64,000 nucleotides of DNA from contig NC_023759.2 in NCBI RefSeq assembly GCF_000499845.2, positions 44,424,672-44,488,671 of the forward strand, read 5' to 3'. This DNA is from Phaseolus vulgaris. Its lineage: Eukaryota > Streptophyta > Magnoliopsida > Fabales > Fabaceae. A program made the translations under genes and the position numbers. Below the pieces are notes generated by a model that saw nothing but the letters and a program-made list of their open reading frames with translations, did not search any database and was not told the origin of the DNA. Shown one piece after another: positions 21,961 through 33,900 of the stretch (positions are counted from its first letter, which is position 1; the number at the start of each line of letters is the position of its first letter).

Positions 21961-24000
21961 TCAAAATATAATTTCTTATAGTTTTAAAAGTTTTAATTTC
22001 ACTGAAATTCATTTTTAGTTTTAAATTAAAGCCAATTTTTACTGGAATGTGGTACTTTAATATTTTTGTATGATAACTAATTAATAACCAATTTAGAGAT
22101 AGAAATAAAAGAGTATGGATAAAGAGTCAAGAAAATATGAAAAAATACCTAAAAATATAAAACCTTTTAATTCCTATTTGATGACTAGTATAAGCTAAAA
22201 GGATTAGTTTGAAAAAATTAGTTAGTACCGTCTGTGACATGTTTCGGTGAACAAAATTAAATTTATGAAAAAATAATAGACAAAAAAAGTAGTTAGTTTA
22301 CCGTCTGTGATATTTCTTAGATCATCTTAAGGGTGTGATATTTTGTGGGACACTTTCTAAATTATTAAAATTTACTTTTATTTCCTTTTTTCAATATAAC
22401 TTAAATAAAAATAAATAAAAAATTTAATGTCTCAAATAGGTAAACCTTTTAATAAGTATTAGTTTTATTAGGTTTTTTTAGTATTTTAAGATATTTTTAA
22501 ATAATCATTTGAAGTTGAAGAACTAATTTTACATTTATTTATATGTAATGTTTATTTCAATACTATAGTTAATATTTCAATGGTATTAATTAAGGAGCAT
22601 TTAAAAATATCATAAATGTTTTTAATGATTTAATATGTAAGGGGAAAATGTATGTATTTAAGGAATTAATACATGTATAATAAATATTTTAAAGATTTAA
22701 TCAAAAGTTTAAGACATTTTTGCAAATTTGAATGTATTTCTTTTGTTTTGTTAATGCATTAGTTTAAATGTAATTTCATTAATAAACAAATTTAAGTCAT
22801 TGATTAGACTTTTAAAATAATTATGGAATAATGATAATGTGATTAAATAATAATGTAAAACTATTTTGTACCATCCTTCCCTAAGTTTCCTCTTGATAAA
22901 TTTATTTTAATAAATAATTTTCATTAACAATTGTTAATGCCTTCCAGTAAAATTCAAGTATTGTATTCAACATTATTAAATTAATCATGTCAAATATTTA
23001 ATGTAACATATTAAATATTTTAAAGCATAATAAGTTATTGTATCATTTAATACTGTTTATATTAAGACGGATAAACGAATTGATAAGGATGTCGATATTT
23101 TTTGTTACATAAGGATATTCATTTAAAACTGATAATAACTTTATGAATATTAATTATATAAAATAAAAACGATAACTTTGTTTACAATTTTAACATATGA
23201 AAAACGATAACTCTGTTTACAATTTTAACATATGAAAACAATTTTTAATTAATTATTTAAAATAATCAATGTCTTTTCAAGAAATATCTATTGCTATTTT
23301 TATTTGGAAAATGTTATCATAGAAAGTTATCATAGAAAAGTAGATTGGTAAGTATTATGATTTATTTAATTTTTACAGAAAAATAAAAATTGAATTATAA
23401 CATAAAATAATAAAGTAACAAAAAATTATAATGAAAGTGGAAGAAGAAAAAACAGAAAGTTGTTTAATAAATCACAGATTTTCAAGGAGAAAAAAAAACT
23501 AATATATATTTATTTCTATAATTTTGTTTTGAAAAAGTAGTTTTTAAAACTAAACTAAACTATAATCTCATTCTTAAAATTTACTTAAAAAAAAGAATTA
23601 TTTTTACATATAGATATAATACATTCATATTTATTAAAATAAATTATAATCCCCACTCTTAATATAAATATATAAATAACAATATTTATTTAAGTTTAAA
23701 TATTAATTTACCTATTAAATTATTAACTGGTCCTAAATATTATATAAAAACATTTCCACGTTAACAAACTACTATACATTTGATAATTATTTTTCCTACA
23801 GTATATTGGTTTAGAAAAAAGTTGATATAAATGTTTTACACAATATACCAAAAGCTTGCTTATAAACTGAATAAAAGTTAAAAAGTAAATAAATTATTTC
23901 ATTTAATCATATCATATTATACTATAAAGATAATTCATTTTAAATATAATTTTATTGTTTTATATAAAAAAAAGTTGGGAAGAGTACGACAACAATGTTT
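21961..24000. other. AT-rich intergenic region
   Basis: No gene recognised. A 34-bp direct duplication lies near 23168-23240 (two copies around GTTTACAATTTTAACATATG). Confidence 0.5.
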
Positions 24001-24089
24001 TCACGTAAGGTTGTTTTATCGACAACTTTACGTGAGATAAAGATGTATACATGCACATGCAAAACTTTTACGTTTAAAATGTGCATGTA
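24001..24089. repeat. Two adjacent inverted repeats upstream of the glycosylase gene
   Basis: 24001-24035 pairs TCACGTAAGGTTGT with ACAACTTTACGTGA (13 of 14 positions) around a 7-nt loop. 24048-24058 and 24079-24089 pair TACATGCACAT perfectly with ATGTGCATGTA across a 20-nt loop. They lie about 850 bp before the start codon at 24927. Role unknown: cruciform, binding sites or the remains of a small transposon. Confidence 0.75.
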
Positions 24090-24926
24090 CCATAGTTTTG
24101 TCAGATATACGTGAGTCTGAGTTGGTACTGCGAAGTAAATATTAAATGCAAGGAACATAAGACAAAGTAGAAAAGTAAGGGTTTAATAGAATTAAATAGA
24201 ATTCTGGAAGGAGAATAGAAGTTATAAAGTAAATTAAATTATCTCAGGGTGGGTGCATAAGCAAGGTCATAGAATTTTGTGTAAGCACTTTTTTTTTTCC
24301 ACTGCTCTCACATTCGGTGGAAATGATTTATATAAATCCCATAATTTGCCGCATAAGATATATGAAATGAGATCTCCGGCATTGACTCGATAAATCGATA
24401 AATCTACCTTAACAACATTCGCACGAGTTTCTCCGATTTTGTACTTCAACTTCGGTTTTGGTCGCATGAGAGTTCCTATTCACCGCGAGAAAAAACCGGA
24501 GGTTGCAACTAGAATCAGCGAATATTGTTTACGGTGCAGTCTTCTTTCTAACACTCCATAGACACAAGTTTTGGGATTTTAATTATAATTAAATTCTTTA
24601 AATTTCAGTAATTAATATCTTGACTAGAACCAGCTTTGTCAGTCACCGGTTACTTTCAGAAGGTAAATCAGAAACCTCGATTAATGTTTCAAAACTGCGT
24701 ATGTGTTCTGTGCTTTATTTTTCTTATTTATTGATGTTTGTTTTCCAAAAACCCACTATCATTTTTCGCTGGCAGCTTTGTCCCCGAAAATAGACCTTAA
24801 ATACGGAACATCTCTCCAGAGCAGCTTCACATATCCTTTTGTTGAGTCCTTAGCAGAAATCCTTTTGCTCAGCCCTTTTGCACAAGGACTTTTCCCAGTT
24901 CTAAGTGAGAGAAAAAAACCAAGTAA
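24090..24926 (+). other. Promoter and 5' leader region of the glycosylase gene
   Basis: Sequence becomes less AT-rich towards 24800 and runs into the start codon. No secure TATA box or intron boundary was identified. Confidence 0.4.
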
Positions 24927-27900
24927 ATGGAGATTCCGGAATCAGACAGAAGGAAGCTTCAACAGCAGCCTCCTGGGTTCCCAATCCCCACCACCCCTTT
25001 CAACCCCATCGCTCCGATGCCAGTTCCGATCTGGACTCCTGAGATGGGAAACCACTTGTATTCTCATTTCAATGGGATACCTGCAGGTTTTCACGTCTCA
25101 CCATATCCAGACATAAACAACTGGCCTTTCCACCGCTCAGAGCCTGCCGTTTTTCCCCATCACAATGCCCAAACCGCCCCACAGATATCTTTTGAGGCCT
25201 TTCCCAGTTCAAGTAACGGCATTGCTGAACTTTTCGCTCAGACAGACATCCCATTCGCATATTCTAATGTTACGAATGAAGAGCTTCTGAGCCAGTTTAT
25301 TCCTCCGTATAATCTACAGTGCAACCCGAGCTATGCATCTTTTGATCATCATCAACTCTCTCTGGAGCAACCGCTTGCCAATACTATCCATAACCAGTAT
25401 CAAGGTCTTCTGGGTAAGAGCAATAATATTTTTTTAGCGTTTCTATGTGTCATTGCATTAAAGTTTTCATTTGAGCGTGCACTAGCACTTGGCCGGTGTC
25501 CATTGCCGGCGGCAATGGAGAATTCATCTTCTGCAGTCATATTTTAACCATGAATTAAATTTGTGTTAATCTAATCGCTTTTATCATCAAATGAAAATTT
25601 TAAAAATTCAATAGTTAAATTAGATACTGTAGAGAGTCATGTCTTTTCTCCATACATACAAAATTGAAATGTAACATTATGTACGACGTTTAGGATGGTG
25701 TGCCATAAAAATAGATGTTTGACTAAACAGCTGTAGGAAACGAACTTAAGGATCCTCTGCTGCATTTAGCGCCAAAATTCTCCATCTTGCATCACAATTG
25801 CCTTAAGTCTCCAGTCGTTGTGCAACGACTGATAACCTTGTCACATTAGATGGAGAAAAATACATCTGAAGAGGATTAAGTTCGCAAGAAAAACTGTAGT
25901 GGGAAAAACAGGATAAATTTTTCTAGTCACTGAATGGCATGCATGCAGTTACTACTAGCATCCTAATTTTATCTCTGAGTTGTTACTTGTCCAATTTCTG
26001 TAAACATTGCTGTGTTTTTATGCATGATTACACTTCTATTTTTCTATCCATAGCATCCCATGAAGTTGTTCAAACATTTCCCTATCTTGTGATTCATTTT
26101 GAACGTGTTTGGACAAGCATAAAAAGTACCTTTTTTCAATAATCGATCATATATATAACCAATTATTATCCGTGGTAAAAATTAGATTTTGTTAGAATAT
26201 ATGATAAAAAAAATAGTTTCTGCGTAAGGAAATGAGTGCGCATGCAACTAGAAAGAAAAAATAGCAGTTAGGAAATAATCATAAAACACAACCTTACAGG
26301 AAAAAAAGGACTTACAAATTTAAACTACTGAATCAAAAGCATAGTGTTTTACAAACTTCTAAAATAACAATTAAAATCTTGGAATTCAAGTCCCAAACAT
26401 GCTTAATCACTTGCAAAGATGGGGCTTGCGAATCATTTGTTCACAGTTCCTTCTAATAATCAGACTCTAATTCACATCTAAACAATGTCATTTGGCAGGT
26501 TCATCATACTTTGATTACTGTGGCAAGACGTTTCCTCAAATTGCACCACACAAAGATGATGCCGTTGCAGCAGAACCCAGAATAGATGCAGCGACACCAA
26601 CAGAGAGGAACCACCAGAGAGAAGATAAAAATGCACGAGCCATATATGACCTGAATAGAGAAACTGCTGCTTCATCTGCACCACGCAAGGAGAATTACAA
26701 CCATAAAATGGAAGTAAGCCTTGATTTTGATCTGAATAAAACACCTCAACCAAAAGCCAGAAGAAGAAAGCACAGGCCCAAGGTCATAAAAGAAGACAAA
26801 CCAAAACGTGCTACCAAAAAAGTTCAATCGAAAGAGAACCAAACTGACAAGAAAGCAAAAAGGAAAGGATTGAACACAACTTCTACTCCACAAACAGAAG
26901 TGACAGGAAAATGGACAACACCATTGACGCCTGAATCAGTCACAAAGACATGTAGAAGGTCCTTGAATTTCGATACCAGGGAACAAGCAAGAGATGGCAA
27001 TTCCAGACATAAAGAAACCATGCTCTTCGCCAAAGCAAGCAGCTCAAGGAATTGGATGGCTGATTGTAATGGACTTCAAGAGTGTGCACAAATACTATCA
27101 AATAACTCCAATAGCAGAGACTGTTTGAGCACAGGATGTGGATTACAAGCTGTTGGTTCAAAGAGAAAACAACCTGGTATTGAACAGGCAGATAACGGCA
27201 ACATCAATCTGATAGGAGCACAATATAATGCTATGCAAGCATACTGCCTAGACTACGGTGTTCAATTTCCAAATGTTCAGAAGAAAAGGAGAACTGAAAA
27301 TGGGAGAATTTCGAAGACACCACGTAAATCTTCTGTGACTGACCTAAAAGATGTACGACTGGCAACTTTCGTATCACATCCTTATGTGTCAAGTCACAAC
27401 AGCTGGTATTCTGGTTCAGAATATAATGCAGCAGGACTCCCAGAAAGAGCTATTCATGATAAACTTCAACCCCTTGAGTGCACCTTGTCTTTAGGGCAGA
27501 AGAGGCCGACCAAAAGAAGATCAAAAACTCATGCCGGTCCAGCACATACTAGAAAGCAAACATGTAGCTCTGACAGACGAACATTTGGAGATCCAGAAGG
27601 ACCACAGACATGCACCGATGCTTTAATTGCAGATTTGCGAGGATCGGTCACAAAAAAGAAACGAACAAAAACTAGAAGAATTCGTGTCCGTTCATCATCT
27701 TCCTGCAAAAATGAAAGACAGCACAACACATTAGGTATTTCAACTTTAATTTCCTATTCTTTTTCTGAATAACATTATGATTGTTATAGAGAAAGCAATT
27801 CTACCATGCAATCTGACTTATTACCTGAATTGATTGATTTGATGTTGCATGTGTAGACAAATGGAAAAACATACGGACTGAGGACGATTTAATAGAGCTA

Positions 27901-30900
27901 TTTAGATTCCTGAACATCGATGGAGAGATGCAGAATATGCTTGTTCCTTATAACCAAAATGGCACCATTGTTCCACACGAAGAAGAAGAAGAAGAAGAAG
28001 AAGAAGAAAAGAAAAAACGACCTAAAGTTGATCTTGATGGGGAGACTGAGAGAATCTGGAACCTTTTACTTGTCGATATCAACAGTAGTGGGATTGATGG
28101 AAGTGATCCCGATACGGTCAAATGGTGGAAAGAAGAACGAGAAGTGTTCCGTGGACGAGCAGACTCATTCATTGCAAGGATGCATCTGGTACAAGGTATG
28201 AATTATACATTTTCATGAAAATCTAAGCACTATTCACACAACAGACAAATATCCCCTTTATTTGTGCTTGAGGTGGAAAAAGTGAGAACACCATAGACTA
28301 GGAAGATAGCAACACACACACACATATATATGAACACACCAAGCACTATACAGAAAACCAAGTAGGATTCAAAGGAACTCTAAGAAATTCAAATGAGAAC
28401 AGTAATAATATTAATAAATAATTTGGATTTGTCAAGATTAGCACTACTCACACAACTGACAAATTTCTACAATGAAGAAAAAAAGAGATTAGCTTATGTA
28501 GTTAAAAAACCAGATTTTGAAAAGATTAGCCATGAAAAAGCTTCTATAAATTAGTGTGCGTAAAAAGCTTATTTATAATTTCTTCTAAAAATGTTTTAAA
28601 CTAAGTTTAACCACAAAGAACATTTATAAAAAAAAGGCAAGTCAAAGTAGGACACTCAATGAAGTACTATTTCCTACAACACAGCGGACAATTTTAATCA
28701 AGTGCTAAAGCAAAAATACATCACACTAAATAAAGAAATTCTTTCCTCTGAAGTTGCAGTTAATCGGCAAGTTATCAAAAACAAAATATTCACAAGTAAA
28801 CTCATTCATTCTGCATATTCAGTAACACAGTTCCAGGACTAATATTATAACACAAACAACAGGAGACAGGCGCTTTTCGATGTGGAAGGGATCTGTTGTG
28901 GATTCTGTTGTCGGAGTTTTCCTCACTCAAAATGTTTCAGACCATCTTTCCAGGTATAAATCATGCAAGCTTAATTACTGAGAAATATACAATTAAAACA
29001 AACAACACGTTTATTTTTCCCCTTGTTGGCAGTTCTGCATTCATGTCCCTCGCTGCTCGATATCCTCTGAAGTCAACCAGTACATTCCAGAAGGAAAGCA
29101 CATGTTCGATGGTCAATGAACCACAAGTGTGCATTGTGGAGGAGCCAGTAGAAAATGGAAATCGGGATAGGAAAATATTGGATCAATCCATTTGTGAAAT
29201 GAATTCTAAGACAATGGACATCATCGAAAATTATGAAGAAAGAGAAGGTGTAGACAGCAATGTTTCCTGCAGAACTAATGGCAGCGTAATTTGTGTAGCA
29301 GATGAATCAAACAGCAACATGTTGGAATCGGAATCGGCTCAAAGACGTGGCAGTGAACATAGCCCAGTGGAAAGTGGAACAATTAGTGGTATGACTGAGG
29401 AAGGGCAAGAAAGTTTATGTCATGTGAGTGTTAGGAAAGAGTTAAATAATGTATTTCCATCCCAATTATCTGGTGCTACATTTCAAACATCAGGAGATTT
29501 TTCAATTGATCAAAATACTGAAAAGATAGGATCATTCTCAGATAGCAACTCAGAAATAGAAGACCTGCCAAGCACAGCCCAGTTCAATATTTATCATAGC
29601 GGGACTTCATTCAGAGAACTTTTAGAAATGGCAAGTTCAACCATGTTGCATGAAGTTAATAGTCAAAGAGACAAATCAACTGAGAACTTTAGAGACGCAT
29701 GTGATCAGTCCATAGACTTGAACCATGACAACCAAGTAGGAAACTTGGAAAAATCAGATGTTACTCTTACTCGAGACACTTTTGAAACACCCATCACCAA
29801 GGAATATGCTTTGGAAGCAACCCCAAACTCGGGAGTGCTTGAAGTTAACTGCTATGATCCTCTAAAAATAGAAGTCCCATCAAGTGATTCCTCAAAGAAT
29901 AAAGGTGAGAATGATAAGAGGCATAGTTTTCGAACAGATTCCAACTCCAAAGCTGCATTTGTCAATTCTCATGGTATGATATCTCAACTTCATTCCTTGC
30001 AAGAAATTAACCATGAACAGCATAATGTTTTTATCATTTCAGGACAAACTCAGGATCCCATGCAGAAAGCAAGAGATCAAAAATTTGGTGATCACAAGAA
30101 TGAAAAGAAGAAAAAAAACAGCAAAAAAAATAGTAAGAAGGAACCTGCCCCAAAGAAAGCTGCCCCAAAAAAAGCTGCCCCAAAGAAAGCTGCCCCAAAA
30201 AAGGCTGCCCCAAAAAAAGCTGCCCCAAAAAAACTAAAAAGCGAGAAAGAGGAAAATAACTTTGATTGGGATAGTTTAAGAATACAAGCACAGGCTCGGG
30301 CAGGGAAGAGAGAAAAGACCGAAAACACCATGGACTCTGCGGACTGGGATGCTGTAAGACGTGCAGATCTCAGTGAAATTTCCAAAATAATCAGAGAAAG
30401 GGGCATGAACAACCTGCTGGCTGATCGTATTAAGGTAGAATCCAAGATTGTGAAGTGCATTTGTCAGCATTTATCAGAAAGAGAAAAACTTAAAAACAGA
30501 TTATGTCAAATGAATTACTATGCAGGGTTTCCTCAATAGAATGTTTGACAAGCACGGGAGCCTTGATCTGGAGTGGCTGAGAGATGTTCCACCTGACCAA
30601 GCAAAGTAAGTCTAGATATTATCAAACTACTTTGAAATCATATTTCCGTGTTGGTAGGGTTGGCAAAACCAACATACGAGCCCCTCTATTCACTAGCAAC
30701 ACATGTCATGCACACTCACATGCAAGCACAAAAAATGCATAATGTTAATTCAATTTATACGTCCAGAGAATTCTTGCTCAGCATAAAGGGATTGGGATTG
30801 AAAAGTGTGGAGTGCGTTCGACTCTTAACACTACACCATCTTGCTTTCCCGGTAAGTTGAGAACATTAATCCAAAATTAGAGGATTAAGAAATATATTTT

Positions 30901-33900
30901 GACAGTTTGTTGCCTAAATAGGTGGACACAAATGTTGGACGCATAGCAGTACGTTTGGGATGGGTACCTCTCCGGCCACTGCCAGAGTCACTACAGTTGC
31001 ATCTTCTAGAACTGTGAGTTCCACAATAATAAATAGCAAGATGCAGTTATTCAGTCAGTAAAAAAAAAGAGCTAACCTGACATCATTGTCCTGTATAGGT
31101 ACCCAGTGTTGGAGTCTGTACAAAAATATCTCTGGCCTCGACTCTGCAAGCTAGACCAAAGAACATTGTAATGATTATTTTCAATTGGAAGTTATACATT
31201 AAATTATATAAGTAGCTTCTAGTTGCTGATTTAATTTTTGAACAATGGCCAACATAAACATGTATTTAGTATCATGAGATCATGCTTAGACGCATCATGT
31301 CATACTCACCTAATTATCTTGCATTTCATAATTAGATGATAGCGTTAAAATGTTCTCCATCATAATTAAACTCTCATTGATTTCTTTAATGTTTTGTTGC
31401 TCTTTACTGAAGGTATGAGCTGCATTACCAGCTGATTACATTTGGAAAGGTAAACTACATTTTCTCATACATTAGAGAGATGATCCTACTTAAGTGAAAC
31501 CCTGTTATGACTGGAAAGGAAACTAAAATCAATTCATGCAGGTTTTCTGTACTAAAAAACAACCAAATTGCAATGCATGCCCGATGAGAGGGGAATGCAA
31601 ACACTTTGCAAGTGCCTTTGCAAGGTATGATAAATTAAGATTTCTTGCAGTTATTCATACAAAAGGGTGGACTATTGTTATGCACCACACCGTCACTCAG
31701 ACACAGAAAAATTGTGAAGCTAAAAGACAACATTACGTAGTTCATAAATCCAGTATTATCATGCTCAATGCCTCACTGTATAGACCACACTTAGTATATT
31801 TTATCTATAAAATGAAGAAAAAAAAATTGTTGTCAGTACCACTTTCAAGATTAAATGCATGCATCGCATGATATGAATTATGATAAACTAACTTACAAGT
31901 AAACAATGTTAAATATTGCAGTGCAAGACTTGCCCTGCCAGGACCAGAGGAGAAGAGAATAGTAATCCCGTCCGGAAACAATGCAAACGAGCAGAACCCA
32001 CCACTAGTTATCAATCAACCGCTCTTGTTTCTCCCTGGGAACACTATTCAAGACGAACTTCAACAAACAAAAGTGATCACACAACCTATTGTAGAAATGC
32101 CAGCATCTCCAGAGCCCGAATGCTCCCAACCGTCAGAAATTATGGATATAGAGGACGCCTTCAATGAGGAATCATGTGAAATTCCAACCATAAAACTAGA
32201 CATAGAAGAGTTCACTTTGAACTTGCAAAACTATATGGAACAAAGCATGGAACTTCAAGAAGGAGAAATGTCAAAGGCCTTGGTTGCTTTACATCCAGAT
32301 GCTGCACGCATTCCTACACCCAAGCTGAAGTATAAGAGCAACTTGAGAACAGAGCATTACGTGTAAGTGGGAAAACTAATTCATCGCACACTATTTAATT
32401 GGAATTCACAATTTTAATACAGGAAAACAGGCTAACTAATGAGATGAGGAGCAAGTAATTTAACAAGCAAAACATGTTGTACAATTTCAATTTATCAAGA
32501 AATATGCAGAGATTAATAGTTAACCACAAAGTAACAAGAATCTCCTATTCAATACACTCCAGTGTTTGGCAGAGTTCTGATGAAGCATCGTATCAATCAT
32601 ACTATATTAGTGAAAAATTCTTGTAAATTATTCTGATATTGTGTTCGCTTTCTTGCAGTTATGAACTCCCTGATTCACATCCTCTTCTGAATGGGGTTAG
32701 TTATTTCTACATCCACTAAACATAATTGTGTTTCATTATACGTGCCCATTTTGTTAATTAGTTATTAACTACAGTGGGAACAGCGAGAACCAGATGATCC
32801 AGGGAAATATCTTCTAGCTATATGGACCCCAGGTGAACAAAAATAACTTGACACCATGTTTTTTTTCTAAATTAGTTTGGACTAGCTGTAGTTTTTGTTA
32901 CCATTTACAGCAGTACAAATATATGATTATTTTGGTTTGTGGTCCTTTTCATGTTGCCAAACACATTGTGTACAACAGGGGAGACAGCAGATTCCATACA
33001 ACCACCAGAAAGAAAATGCAGCTCTCAGGACTGTGGACAGCTTTGTAAAGAAAATGAATGTTTTGCATGCAACAGTGTCCGTGAAGCAAATTCACAAATA
33101 GTTCGAGGAACACTCCTGGTCTGAATGCTTAACCATTCATTGTTTATTATTCTTAGCACTAATAACATCATGCTGGAGAAACAAATAACTGGGTAGAGAA
33201 GCAATTTGCATATGAATGCAAATATTATAATAGGCTAACTATAAATAATTTCTGAATAGATACCATGCCGAACAGCTATGGGAGGGACCTTTCCGCTAAA
33301 TGGGACCTATTTTCAAGTCAATGAGGTAAAAAAAGTGTTGTGGCTTATTAGAAATTTATTTCGCTAATGTGTTGCTAAATTAAGTACTAAAATATAATTT
33401 GATGCAGGTTTTCGCTGATAATGACTCAAGTATAAACCCAATTAGTGTTCCCCGAAGTTGGATCTGGAACCTTCGTAGGAGAACAGTGTATTTTGGAACC
33501 TCCGTAACACACATATTTAGAGGTATCTACTTAAAAAATATGTTACTAAAATAGATAGATATCAAACTATTATACTACTGAATGCGTATTCTTTTGTCAA
33601 CCAGACCTATCAACACAAGAAATTCAACAATGCTTCTGGAGAGGTAAGATTTATCTCACAGAATGTAATCCTACTTATTGGTATTCGATATCCCAGTTCA
33701 ACTGGTTCTTTCTTTTATAATAAGCTCCATTAGATCACAGTCTTTGTAGAAACACTAAGTGAGCAATATTACGCACTTGTATGACTTTATAAGAAAATAT
33801 TACTCATTTGTATGACTTTATCTACTCATCATATGATGGATGTCACAATCATGACTCATCCATAGAAGGACAATGGAATATGTAGGAATTTCAGTGTATG

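Noticed and set aside
24703..25116. 137-codon frame overlapping the glycosylase start
   Set aside because: It overlaps exon 1 in another frame. The N-terminus read from 24927 fits the glycosylase family and its phase matches exon 2.
26262..26280. Similarity to a legume microRNA (miR1508-like) near AGAAAAAATAGCAGTTAG
   Set aside because: Several mismatches and no complementary arm nearby.
30092..30460. 122-codon antisense frame with FGAAFFGAA repeats
   Set aside because: It is the reverse reading of the AAPKK repeat and of conserved glycosylase exon sequence.
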